A stretch of DNA of 64,000 nt from assembly GCF_029855045.1 (NCBI RefSeq), contig NZ_CP123228.1:496001-560000 (forward strand), read 5' to 3'. Both the position numbers and the translations under genes were made by a program. This DNA comes from Piscinibacter sp. XHJ-5. GTDB taxonomy: Bacteria > Pseudomonadota > Gammaproteobacteria > Burkholderiales > Burkholderiaceae_C. Each line of letters opens with the position of its first letter. Positions within the stretch are counted from its first letter, which is position 1. The notes below the pieces were generated by a model. It saw only the letters and a list, made by a program, of their open reading frames with translations. It was not told the origin of the DNA and searched no databases. Shown in pieces: positions 32,210 to 40,321 of this stretch.

Positions 32210-33220
32210 TCATGCGGCCAAGCGCCGTCCCGCGGCGTCGAAGAACATGCAGCGCTCGGGCGGGAACGCGAGCCGCACGCGAGCGCCGGGAACCAGGGCC
32301 TGGTCGAGCATCGTTCGCGCGCGGACCTCGACGCCGAGGCGCTCGGCCACGACGAGGTGCTTGACCAGCGAGCACTCGATGACCGAATAGGATTGAGAGC
32401 CGTCGTCGGGCGCGAGCACGACGTCTTCGGGGCGGATCGCCACGTGCGTGGCATGAGGGGCGGCGCTGCCTGCGAACCATGCCGCCGGCAGCACGTTGAC
32501 GGCGGGCGACCCAAGTCGCTGCGCGACTTCGAGCGACCGCGGCCGGTCGTAGATCTCCAGCGGTGTGCCCACCTGCTGGACGCGGCCGTGCTCCAGGATC
32601 GCGATGCGGTCGGCCAGCGTCGTCGCCTCCACCTGGTCATGGGTCACGTAGACGACGGTGGCGCCGCTGCCGCGCTGCAGCCGCTTGAGCTCGACGCGCA
32701 GTTCCTCGCGCAGCCCTGCGTCGAGCGAGGACAGCGGCTCGTCCATCAGGTACACGCGCGGCTGACGCACCAGCGCTCGCCCGATCGCCACCCGCTGCAT
32801 CTCGCCGCCCGACAGCGCGGTGGCCTTGCGCTGCAGCTTGTTCTCGATGTGCAGCATCCTGGCCACCTGCTCGACGCGGCGGCGCACTTCGGCCTCGTCG
32901 ATGCGGCGGATCGGCGCGCGCAGGGGGAACGCGATGTTGTCGTAAACCGTCAGGTGCGGGTACAGCGAGTACTGCTGGAACACGAACGCGCAGTCACGCA
33001 GCGCAGGGGCCGCGGCCGTCAGATCCTCGCCGTTCATCCGCAGGCAACCGATGTCGGGCGTCTCCAGGCCGGCGATCAGCCGCAGCGTCGTGGTCTTGCC
33101 GGCGCCGCTGGGGCCCAGCAGCACGAAGAACTCGCCGTCGGCGATGTCGACGCGCATGTCGTCGACCGCGGTCACGTCGCCGAAGCGCTTGGTGATGCCT
33201 TGAAGGGAGATGCTAGCCAT
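32210..33220 (-). CDS. Carbohydrate ABC transporter ATP-binding protein (MalK/UgpC-like) 1
   Basis: A 336-residue ATPase. It has Walker A GPSGAGKTT near residue 37, signature LSGGEMQRVAIGRAL near residue 136, Walker B VYLMDEPLSSLD near residue 155, VTHDQVEATTLAD, and a C-terminal TOBE/regulatory domain (RPEDVVLAPDD). It overlaps the second ATPase gene by 8 bases. Two different ATPases in one transporter operon is the arrangement of the glycerol-type GlpST systems, which suggests a heterodimeric motor for a polyol or triose importer. Confidence 0.92.
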   Translation of the reverse strand: MASISLQGITKRFGDVTAVDDMRVDIADGEFFVLLGPSGAGKTTTLRLIAGLETPDIGCLRMNGEDLTAAAPALRDCAFVFQQYSLYPHLTVYDNIAFPLRAPIRRIDEAEVRRRVEQVARMLHIENKLQRKATALSGGEMQRVAIGRALVRQPRVYLMDEPLSSLDAGLREELRVELKRLQRGSGATVVYVTHDQVEATTLADRIAILEHGRVQQVGTPLEIYDRPRSLEVAQRLGSPAVNVLPAAWFAGSAAPHATHVAIRPEDVVLAPDDGSQSYSVIECSLVKHLVVAERLGVEVRARTMLDQALVPGARVRLAFPPERCMFFDAAGRRLAA

Positions 33221-34319
33221 GGCGCATGCTCGGAAGGTGGGCGTGGGTCGTGACGCTCGGCAGCAGCCGCTCGGTCTCGGCGTCGAAGAGCACCACGCGC
33301 GACTTGTCGAAGCCGACACCGACCCGCTCGCCTTCGACCGGGCGCATGCTCTTGTCGACGAGCGCCTTCAGGCTGCCGGCGTCGGTCTGCAGCTCGGCGA
33401 TCCAGTGCGAGCCGAAGTACTCGACGCGCTCGACGCGGCCGGCCAGCCCCTGGTCGGGCGGCACGAGCCGCACATGCTCGGGGCGCACGCCCAGCAACGC
33501 GCGCGCGGCGGGCGCTTGGACTGTCGGCACGTCGACCGGCCGGCCATCGACTTGCACCTTGCTCGCGCCGGCGGCCACTGCGCCGCGCACGTCGAGCAGG
33601 TTCATCGGCGGGCGGCCGATGAAGCGGGCCACGAACACGCACGACGGGAAGTTGTAGATGCCGTGCGGATCGTCGGCCTGCAGGATCTCGCCGTTGTTCA
33701 TCACCACGATGTGGTCGGCGAGCGCCATCGCCTCGTTCTGGTCATGCGTGACGAACACGGTCGTGGTCTTCAGGCGCTCATGCAGCTTGCGCAGCTCGAC
33801 GCACATCAGCTCGCGGAATTCGGCGTCGAGCGTTCCGAGCGGCTCGTCCATCAGGAAGGCCTTGGGCTCACGGACAATGGCCCGGCCGAGCGCCACGCGC
33901 TGGCGATCGCCGCCGGCAAGCCCGCCGATGCGCGAGCCGAGCAGGTGCTCGATGCGCAGGATGCTGGCGACTTCCTTGATGCGGCGATCGATCTCGGCAC
34001 GCGCCACGCCCTCGTTGCGCAGCGGGAACTCGAGGTTGTCGCGCACGCCCATGTGCGGATACAGCGCGAAGAGCTGGAACACCATCGCAATGTCGCGCTC
34101 GCGCGGCCGCAGGTAGGTGACGTCCTGGCCGTCGAGCGTGATCTGGCCGTCGGTCGGAAACTCGAGGCCGGCGACCATGCGCAGCGTCGTCGTCTTGCCG
34201 CAGCCCGAGGGTCCGAGCAGCACGACGAACTTGCCGTCTTCCAGGACCAGAGAGGAGTTCTTCACCGCGGTGAAGTCGGCGAAGCGCTTCTGCAGGTTCT
34301 TGATTCGGATCTCGGCCAT
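33213..34319 (-). CDS. Carbohydrate ABC transporter ATP-binding protein (MalK/UgpC-like) 2
   Basis: A 368-residue ATPase starting MAEIRIKNLQKRFADFTAV. It has Walker A GPSGCGKTT near residue 35, signature variant LAGGDRQRVALGRAI near residue 135, Walker B FLMDEPLGTLD near residue 155 and VTHDQNEAMALAD. A C-terminal regulatory domain (GVRPEHVRLVPP) follows. The LSGGQ serine is replaced by alanine, which may be tolerated in a heterodimer. It starts 2 bases after the small membrane protein gene. Confidence 0.92.
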   Translation of the reverse strand: MAEIRIKNLQKRFADFTAVKNSSLVLEDGKFVVLLGPSGCGKTTTLRMVAGLEFPTDGQITLDGQDVTYLRPRERDIAMVFQLFALYPHMGVRDNLEFPLRNEGVARAEIDRRIKEVASILRIEHLLGSRIGGLAGGDRQRVALGRAIVREPKAFLMDEPLGTLDAEFRELMCVELRKLHERLKTTTVFVTHDQNEAMALADHIVVMNNGEILQADDPHGIYNFPSCVFVARFIGRPPMNLLDVRGAVAAGASKVQVDGRPVDVPTVQAPAARALLGVRPEHVRLVPPDQGLAGRVERVEYFGSHWIAELQTDAGSLKALVDKSMRPVEGERVGVGFDKSRVVLFDAETERLLPSVTTHAHLPSMRHG

Positions 34320-34321
34320 GG

Positions 34322-34600
34322 TCAGCTCCCGCCCTCACCCCGGCCCTCTCCCGCAGGCGGGAGAGGGAGTGGCTTTCTCGCCCCCGGAGGGGGAGAGGGC
34401 TGGGGTGAGGGGGACTGCGGCAACTTGCCGGCGATGGAGTAGCCGACCACGCCGGCCAGCAGCACGGTGAAGCCGTAGCTGTAGACGTCGATCGACCAGG
34501 GCTGCATCAGCATCACGAGGCCGATGCCGATGAGCGCAGTGGTGCCGTGTTCCCACGGCGCGCGGCGCAGCCAGCGCGGAGTCACGCGTCGGGTGGTCAT
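34322..34600 (-). CDS. Small two-helix membrane protein in sugar ABC operon, with repeat-derived C-terminus
   Basis: A 92-residue protein: MTTRRVTPRWLRRAPWEHGT, then two hydrophobic stretches TTALIGIGLVMLMQPW and YGFTVLLAGVVGYSIAG. The last 30 residues, rich in Pro/Ser (SPSPQPSPPPGARK...), are encoded by the palindromic repeat at 34332-34411 and end by chance in it. It starts within the 4-base overlap with the upstream permease. A small membrane protein at this place recalls glpU in rhizobial glycerol transporters, but the sequence does not look like that family. I do not recognise it. Confidence 0.7.
   Translation of the reverse strand: MTTRRVTPRWLRRAPWEHGTTALIGIGLVMLMQPWSIDVYSYGFTVLLAGVVGYSIAGKLPQSPSPQPSPPPGARKPLPLPPAGEGRGEGGS
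34332..34411. repeat. REP-like palindromic module inside the end of a coding region
   Basis: Arms of 21 bases at 34332-34352 and 34391-34411 are inverted copies with one mismatch (CCCTCACCCC... and its complement). Between them lie smaller hairpins CTCTCCCGCAGGCGGGAGAG and CCCCCGGAGGGGG. The same CCCTCTCCCGC palindrome recurs at 54015-54038 and, shorter, at 45699-45720. It forms the C-terminal coding part of the small membrane protein gene. Confidence 0.8.
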
Positions 34601-35544
34601 TTGCGGATCGCTCCGAAGGTCACGCCACGCAGCAGGTGCTTGCGCAGCAGGACGGTGAACAGCAGCACCGGCAGCAGGAACAGCGTGGTGCCGGCCGCCA
34701 TCGCGGGCCAGTCGAGGCCGCCCTCGCCGATGATGGTGGGGATGAACGGCGGCGAGGTCTGCGCGGTGCCGCTGGTCAGCAGCAGCGCGAAGGCGTACTC
34801 GTTCCACGCGAAGATCAGGCAGAAGATCGCGGTGGTGGCGATGCCGGTGGCCGCCTGCGGCAGCACCACCTTCATGAACGCCTGCCAGCGCGTGTAGCCG
34901 TCGACCATGGCCGCTTCTTCGTACTCGCGCGGGATCTCGTCCATGAAGCCCTTGAGCAGCCAGACCGACAGCGACAGGTTGACCACCGTGTAGAGCAGGA
35001 TCAGGCCGACGTGCGTGTCGTTGAGCCCGACATGGCGGAACATCAGGTACACCGGGATCGCGATCGCGATCGGCGGCATCATCCGCGTCGACAGGATGAA
35101 GAACAGCAGGTCGTCCTTGCCCGGCACGCGAAAGCGCGAGAAGGCATAGGCCGAGAGCGTGCCCAGCACCACCGACAGCAGCGTCGAGCCGAAGCCGATC
35201 AGCAGCGAGTTGCTGTAGCGGTCGATGAAGCGCGAGGGGCCCGCGAGGATCATCTGCTGATCGCGCACCAGCGCCTCGTACCACGTCGCGGGCGGCGGCA
35301 GCGACGCCAGCTCGTCGGCGCCGACGCGCGAGCGGGTCGTGAACAGGTTGACGTAGCCGATCGGCGATGGCTCGATCACCACCATCGGCGGATATGCGAT
35401 CGCGTCCTGCGGCGTGCGCAAGCTCGTCATGAAGATCCACGCCAGCGGGATCAGCGAGACGACGGCATAGCCGATCACGACGATGCCGGCGAACCACTTG
35501 GCGCGCGCGCTCGGCTCCAGAGGGCTGTGAGGGAAGGCTTTCAT
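34597..35544 (-). CDS. Carbohydrate ABC transporter permease (MalG type)
   Basis: A 315-residue inner-membrane permease. The N-terminus MKAFPHSPLEPSARAKWFAG leads to the first helix (YAVVSLIPLAWIFMTS). It has SNSLLIGFGSTLLSVVLG and YAFSRFRVPGKDDL, and the EAA loop EYEEAAMVDGYTRWQAFMKV that docks the ATPase. About six helices are visible. It overlaps the MalF-type permease gene and the small membrane protein gene by 4 bases each, so translation is tightly coupled. Confidence 0.93.
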   Translation of the reverse strand: MKAFPHSPLEPSARAKWFAGIVVIGYAVVSLIPLAWIFMTSLRTPQDAIAYPPMVVIEPSPIGYVNLFTTRSRVGADELASLPPPATWYEALVRDQQMILAGPSRFIDRYSNSLLIGFGSTLLSVVLGTLSAYAFSRFRVPGKDDLLFFILSTRMMPPIAIAIPVYLMFRHVGLNDTHVGLILLYTVVNLSLSVWLLKGFMDEIPREYEEAAMVDGYTRWQAFMKVVLPQAATGIATTAIFCLIFAWNEYAFALLLTSGTAQTSPPFIPTIIGEGGLDWPAMAAGTTLFLLPVLLFTVLLRKHLLRGVTFGAIRK

Positions 35545-36482
35545 CGCTGCTTCACCTTGTCGAGGAAGCGCACCGTGACCAGCGACAGGCCATAGATCGA
35601 GACGAACATGATGATCGCCAGCGCCGACGCGTAGCCGGTACGCCATTTCTCGAAGGCCTCGCGCTTGAGCTTGATCGACGCGAGCTCGGTGACCGAGCCG
35701 GGACCGCCGTTGGTGAGCTGGTCCACCAGGTCGAACATCTTGAAGTTCTCGATCACGCGAAACAGCAGCGCGAGAATGATGAAGGGCATCACCATCGGCA
35801 GCGTGATGCGCCAGAACCTGGTCCATGCCGAGGCGCGGTCGATCTCGGCGGCCTCGTAGAGATACGGCGGGATCGAGCGCAGGCCGGCCAGCAGCAGCAG
35901 CATCACGTACGGCGTCCACATCCACGTGTCCACCAGCACGATGGCCCACGGCGAGAGCTGCGTGTCGCCGAGCATCGTGAAGGTGCCGGGCCCGCCGAAG
36001 AAGTTGATGATGTAGTTGAAGATGCCGTACTGCGGCTCGAAGAAATACTTCCAGAACGTGCCGACCACCGCGGGCGCCAGCATCATCGGCAGCAGGATCG
36101 CCGTGCTCCAGAAGCTGTGCGAGCGGAAGCGCCGGTTCAGCAGCAGCGCGAGCGCGAAGCCGAGCAGCAGCTGCAGCGCGATCGAGGACACGAGAAAGTG
36201 CGCGGTGGCGCGCATGTTTTCCCAGATCGCCTCGTCGTTGAGCACGCGCTGGTAGTTGGAGATGCCGACCCAGACGTCTTCCGCATTCGGCCGGTTCGCG
36301 CGGTAGTTGGTGAACGAGAGACGGATCGTCCACAGCAGCGGGAAGATGTTGAAGGCCAGCAGCAGCAGGATGGTCGGGCCGACAAACAGCCAGGCCAGCG
36401 TGCGGTCCGACAGGCCTTGGGCCGGAAACAGGCGCAGACGCATGGAAGGCGAGGCGGCTCGCCCCGTGTGGACGTAGCTCAT
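35541..36482 (-). CDS. Carbohydrate ABC transporter permease (MalF type)
   Basis: A 313-residue inner-membrane permease: LAWLFVGPTILLLLAFNIFP first helix, ALNR-like loop NRRFRSHSFWSTAILLPM, and the EAA-type coupling loop YEAAEIDRASAWTRFWRITL. About six helices. It pairs with the next permease. A 12-bp perfect hairpin (36502-36530) separates it from the binding-protein gene upstream and may lower its expression relative to that gene. Confidence 0.93.
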   Translation of the reverse strand: MSYVHTGRAASPSMRLRLFPAQGLSDRTLAWLFVGPTILLLLAFNIFPLLWTIRLSFTNYRANRPNAEDVWVGISNYQRVLNDEAIWENMRATAHFLVSSIALQLLLGFALALLLNRRFRSHSFWSTAILLPMMLAPAVVGTFWKYFFEPQYGIFNYIINFFGGPGTFTMLGDTQLSPWAIVLVDTWMWTPYVMLLLLAGLRSIPPYLYEAAEIDRASAWTRFWRITLPMVMPFIILALLFRVIENFKMFDLVDQLTNGGPGSVTELASIKLKREAFEKWRTGYASALAIIMFVSIYGLSLVTVRFLDKVKQR

Positions 36483-36501
36483 GACAGCTCTCTGGTTGGG
36501 A

Positions 36502-36530
36502 CGTCATCCCGGCACACCGCCGGGATGACG
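36502..36530 (-). terminator. Intra-operon hairpin between binding protein and permease genes
   Basis: CGTCATCCCGGC and GCCGGGATGACG form a perfect 12-bp stem with a 5-base loop (ACACC), lying between the binding-protein stop and the permease start. Such elements in binding-protein operons stabilise the upstream mRNA or attenuate the downstream genes. No T-run follows, so full termination is unlikely. Confidence 0.6.
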
Positions 36531-36543
36531 CGGCGCAAGGGAA

Positions 36544-37881
36544 TCAGGGCTTCAACTTGCCGTCTTCCTTGAACACCTCGGTCCAGTCCTTGAGCAGGCC
36601 GTCCAGCGCTTCCTGCGGCGTGCCCTTGCCGGCCACGACGTAGTCATGCGTGCGCTTCTGCATCGCGAGGAGCAGCTGCGCGTAGCTCGGCTCGGCCCAG
36701 AAGTCCTTGACGATCTTCATCGAGTCCTGGAACACCTGCGCGTACGACGTGCTGGTCAGGAAGCCCGGCGCGTCGAGGATTGCGTTGAGGCAGGTGAAGC
36801 CGCCGCCGTCCCACCACTTCTGCTGGATCTGCGGCTGCGCGAACCACTTCATGTATTCGAGCGCGAGGTCCTTCTTGTCGGAGTACTTGACGACCGAAAT
36901 GCCCTGCCCGCCGAGCTGCGCGTGCTGCTTGTCGCCCTTGGGAATCGGGAAGAAGCCGGTCTTCTCGCCGCCGACCTGCGGGTCCTTCGAGATGCCCGGG
37001 AAGAAGGCGATGAAGTTCATCTGCATCGCGACCTGGCCCGACTTGTAGGCGTCGAGGTCTTCGGTCATGTAGGCGTTGGAGTGCCCCGGCGGCGTGCAGC
37101 AGTCGTACAGATCCTTGTAGAGCTTGAGTCCCTTGACAGCGCCCGGGCCGTTGATGAAGCCTTTCATGTCGTACGGCTTCTTCGGGTTGTCGTAGTCCAT
37201 GCCGTAGGCGTACATCGTGTTGGTCACGCCCATCGTGATGCCTTCGGAGCCGCGCTCGGTGTACAGCGCCGCGCCGTAGACCTTCTTGCCGTCGATCACG
37301 CGGTTCTGGAAGAACTGGCCCACCTGCTTGAACTCGTCCCAGGTCTTCGGAGGTGCGAGCTCGCGGCCGTGCTTCTGCTTGAACTCGGCCTGCAGCTCGG
37401 GACGCGCGAACCAGTCCTTGCGGTAGGTGAACGCCACTGCGTCGCCCATTGCCGGCAGCGCGTAGTAGTTCTTCGTGCCCTTCGGCCAGGTCGAGTAGCC
37501 CTCGACCGTCGCCGGCGCGAAGTCGCTCATCTTGATGCCGTTCTTGTCGAAGAACTCGTTGAGCTTGACGTAGTGCCCTTCGGTCGCCGCTGAGCCGATC
37601 CACTGGCTGTCGCCGATCAGCAGGTCGCACAGCTTGCCCTTCGAGTTGAGCTCGTTGAGCATGCGCTGCGCGAAGTTGGGCCAGGGCACGAACTCGTACT
37701 TCATCGCGATGCCGGTCTTCGCGGTGAAGTCTTTCGACAGTTCGACCAGCGCGTTGGCCGGGTCCCAGGCCGCCCAACACAGCGTCAGCTGCTTCTGCTG
37801 TGCCTGCGCCCCGCCGCTCATCAGCGCGGCCGTCGCGAACGCGCTCGCGGCAACGGCCAGCTTGCTCTTGTGGAAGCTCAT
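36544..37881 (-). CDS. Family-1 extracellular solute-binding protein of carbohydrate/polyol ABC transporter
   Basis: A 445-residue periplasmic protein. The signal peptide is MSFHKSKLAVAASAFATAAL... ending GGAQAQ near residue 27. The mature part starts KQLTLCWAAWDPANALVELS and includes FVPWPNFAQRMLNELNSKGK, GDSQWIGSAATEGHYV and WFAQPQIQQKWWDGGG. The ATG follows AGGAGA. As first gene of the leftward operon it is controlled from the 301-base gap shared with lacI. The combination with DhaK/DhaL suggests uptake of a polyol, a triose or a related ketose; the ligand is not identifiable. Confidence 0.93.
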   Translation of the reverse strand: MSFHKSKLAVAASAFATAALMSGGAQAQQKQLTLCWAAWDPANALVELSKDFTAKTGIAMKYEFVPWPNFAQRMLNELNSKGKLCDLLIGDSQWIGSAATEGHYVKLNEFFDKNGIKMSDFAPATVEGYSTWPKGTKNYYALPAMGDAVAFTYRKDWFARPELQAEFKQKHGRELAPPKTWDEFKQVGQFFQNRVIDGKKVYGAALYTERGSEGITMGVTNTMYAYGMDYDNPKKPYDMKGFINGPGAVKGLKLYKDLYDCCTPPGHSNAYMTEDLDAYKSGQVAMQMNFIAFFPGISKDPQVGGEKTGFFPIPKGDKQHAQLGGQGISVVKYSDKKDLALEYMKWFAQPQIQQKWWDGGGFTCLNAILDAPGFLTSTSYAQVFQDSMKIVKDFWAEPSYAQLLLAMQKRTHDYVVAGKGTPQEALDGLLKDWTEVFKEDGKLKP

Positions 37882-38000
37882 CCTCGTCTCCTGTTCGGAA
37901 TGGATCGCGGCCTCTCGCCGCCTGTAGGCCACGGGGTCGGCCAGGGGCCGGCCTCGACTTGGGGTCCTCGCCCGGACGGATGATGGGCACTGACCTTGAA

Positions 38001-38020
38001 ATGAAGTGTATGCACATCAT
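38001..38020. promoter_or_regulatory. Candidate LacI-family operator
   Basis: ATGAAGTGTATGCACATCAT is an inverted repeat with 16 of 20 bases matching (ATGA-N-GTG-N-AT-N-CAC-N-TCAT). It is centred in the AT-rich part of the gap between the binding-protein gene (start 37881) and lacI (start 38183). A weak -35-like TTGAGT for the leftward operon lies at 38036-38031, so a bound repressor would cover that promoter. Nothing else is visible in the 301-base gap. Confidence 0.5.
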
Positions 38021-38182
38021 TTAATAAATCACTCAATGAAAACCCTAAAACAATCAACCGCTGATGGCGTTCGTGACCTCTCACGCCAACGAGATGCGAA
38101 CACACATCGGCATCACGGCTTGGCCGGGTCAGCCGATTCGGCGACACTTGGATGATTTAGTTTTCGCCCACTTCCCGTCTTC

Positions 38183-39217
38183 ATGACGAACCCCGTCACC
38201 ATCACCAAGATCGCGGAGACCGCCGGCGTCAGCACGGCGACGGTGGACCGGGTGCTGAACAACCGCCCTGGCGTCAACCCGACCACGGTGCGCAAGGTGC
38301 GCGAGGCGATGGCAGCGCTGGGCGGCGGCGCGCCGATGCGCGGCCGGCCGCGCTCGACGTCGAACTACCGCTTCGCCTTCGTGCTGCCGGCCGCCCGGCT
38401 CGGCTTCTTCGACCTCGTCGACCGCGTCGTCGCGCAGACCGCCGGCGAATTCCGCCACCAGCACATCACCGAGGTGACCCACCGGCTGCCAGTGGCCGAT
38501 GCCAATGTGTTCGCCGCCGAACTCGCCAAGCTGTCCGACCTTGACGGCGTGGTGCTGCTCGCGCCCGACATGCCGGCGGTCAAGCTCGCGGTCAACGAGC
38601 TGGTGCGCGCCGGCGTGCACGTCGTGACGCTGTTCTCCGACGTGCCCGGCTCGTTGCGCGAAACCGCGATCGGCGCGGACAACCGCGCCGCCGGGCGCAC
38701 CGCCGGACTGCTGATGGGCCGCTCGCTGCCGCGCGACAGGCCGGGCCTGTGCGCGCTGATGTCGCCGGCCACCCGTTACGCCGCCGAGATCGACCGGCGC
38801 ATCGGCTTCCAGCAGGTGCTGGAAGAACGCTTTCCGCAGGCCCAGCCGCTGCGCCTGTTCGAGCTGCCCGAGTCGGAGGACGAGGCCTACGAGTACGCCC
38901 GCGTCGTGCTTTCCCCGGAGGCGACCGGCGGGCGCATCGACGCGCTCTACAACGTCGGCCCGTGCAGCTTCGGCATCGCGCGCGCGCTCGCCGAGCACGG
39001 CTATGGCCACGACCTGATGTTCGTGGCCCACGACCTGCTCGAGGTGCATCGATCGATGCTGCTGTCCGGCTCGCTGAGCTACCTGCTGCACCAGGATGTC
39101 GAATATGCGGTCACCGCGGCCAGCCGCGTGCTGCGCGCCCTGTGCGACGGGGTGCGCGGCGCACTGGCGATCAACAACCCGCGTGTCGAGATCCTCACCG
39201 CGGAAAACCTCGCGTGA
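38183..39217 (+). CDS. LacI-family transcriptional regulator
   Basis: A 344-residue regulator: VTITKIAETAGVSTATVDRV then NNRPGVNPTTVRKV (helix-turn-helix and hinge, residues about 5-45), followed by a periplasmic-binding-protein-like sensor domain (FVLPAARLGFFDLVDRV). It is divergent from the transporter/dhaKL operon and 50 bases upstream of a second dhaK. It probably represses the importer and responds to the imported sugar or its phosphate. Confidence 0.94.
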   Translation: MTNPVTITKIAETAGVSTATVDRVLNNRPGVNPTTVRKVREAMAALGGGAPMRGRPRSTSNYRFAFVLPAARLGFFDLVDRVVAQTAGEFRHQHITEVTHRLPVADANVFAAELAKLSDLDGVVLLAPDMPAVKLAVNELVRAGVHVVTLFSDVPGSLRETAIGADNRAAGRTAGLLMGRSLPRDRPGLCALMSPATRYAAEIDRRIGFQQVLEERFPQAQPLRLFELPESEDEAYEYARVVLSPEATGGRIDALYNVGPCSFGIARALAEHGYGHDLMFVAHDLLEVHRSMLLSGSLSYLLHQDVEYAVTAASRVLRALCDGVRGALAINNPRVEILTAENLA

Positions 39218-39267
39218 CACCGGTCGGTCCCGAGCACCACAATCCTCGTGAAGGGTGACTTTGCGCG

Positions 39268-40251
39268 ATGAAGAAGTTCATCAACTCGACGAATGACCTG
39301 GTGCAGGACAGCGCCGCTGGCCTGGTGATGGCGCACGAGGACCTGCTCGCGCTCAACGAATCGCCGCTGTTCATCTGCCGCCGCACGCCCAAGCAGGGCC
39401 GCGTCGCGCTGATCTCGGGCGGCGGGTCCGGCCATGAGCCGCTGCACACCGGCTACGTCGGCCCCGGCATGCTCGACGCCGCGTGCCCCGGCCAGGTGTT
39501 CACTGCGCCAACGCCCGACCAGATCGTCGCCGCCGCCCAGCGCGTCGATGCCGGCCAGGGCGTGCTGATGGTCGTGAAGAACTACGGCGGCGACTGCGCG
39601 AGCTTCCAGGTCGCGAGCGACATGCTCGAGATCGAATGCGCGACCGTGCTCGTCAACGACGATGTCGCGGTCGAGCACTCCACCCACACCACCGGACGAC
39701 GCGGCGTCGCCGGAACCCTGATCGTCGAGAAGATGATCGGGGCGGCGTGCGAAGCGGGCGCCGACCTCTACGAGTGCAAGGCGCTCGGCGCACGCGTCAA
39801 CGCCAACACTGCGTCGATGGGCGTCGCGCTGACCAGCTGCACGGTGCCCGACGCCGGCGCCGCCACCTTCGACATCGGGCCTTCGGAGATCGAGATCGGC
39901 GTCGGCATCCACGGCGAGCCGGGCCGGCATCGCCGGGCCCTCATGCCGGCGGACGACATCGTCACGCTGCTGCTCGAGCCGGTGCTCAAGGACCTGGCGC
40001 TGGCGGCGGGCCGCCAGGTGCTGCTTCACGTCAACGGCTTCGGCGGCACGCCGCTGATCGAGCTGCACCTGCTGAACCGCATCGCCACGCAGCGCCTGCG
40101 CGACGCCGGGCTGCAGGTCAAGCGGTGGCTTGTCGGCAACCACACCACGTCACTCGAGATGGCGGGCGCCTCGCTCACGCTGACGGCGCTCGACGACGAG
40201 CTGCTGGGTCTGTGGGATGCGCCGGTGACGACGCCTTCACTGCGCTGGTGA
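39268..40251 (+). CDS. Dihydroxyacetone kinase subunit DhaK (copy 2)
   Basis: A 327-residue DAK1-type protein of the same length as the copy at 30314 and similar along its whole length. It keeps LISGGGSGHEPLHTGYVGPG, VVKNYGGDCASFQVA and GVGIHGEPGRH near residue 211 with the substrate-binding histidine. It lies directly downstream of lacI, with no dhaL of its own. It may share the DhaL at 31537 for a different substrate, or act as a ligand sensor, as DhaK does with the DhaR regulator in E. coli. Both are inference. Confidence 0.9.
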   Translation: MKKFINSTNDLVQDSAAGLVMAHEDLLALNESPLFICRRTPKQGRVALISGGGSGHEPLHTGYVGPGMLDAACPGQVFTAPTPDQIVAAAQRVDAGQGVLMVVKNYGGDCASFQVASDMLEIECATVLVNDDVAVEHSTHTTGRRGVAGTLIVEKMIGAACEAGADLYECKALGARVNANTASMGVALTSCTVPDAGAATFDIGPSEIEIGVGIHGEPGRHRRALMPADDIVTLLLEPVLKDLALAAGRQVLLHVNGFGGTPLIELHLLNRIATQRLRDAGLQVKRWLVGNHTTSLEMAGASLTLTALDDELLGLWDAPVTTPSLRW

Positions 40252-40321
40252 ATCCACTCGAAACGGTCGGTGGCCGACGGGCGCAGCACCGCACGAAAGC
40301 CTGCCGGGGCCGCGTCGTCTT

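Noticed and set aside
34322..34600. DUF2160/GlpU family assignment for the small membrane protein
   Set aside because: Position fits the glycerol transporter layout, but the sequence and helix arrangement do not resemble what I recall of that family, so no family name is given.
39268..40251. Second dhaK as a pseudogene
   Set aside because: The frame is full length, and the substrate-binding histidine and glycine motifs are intact.
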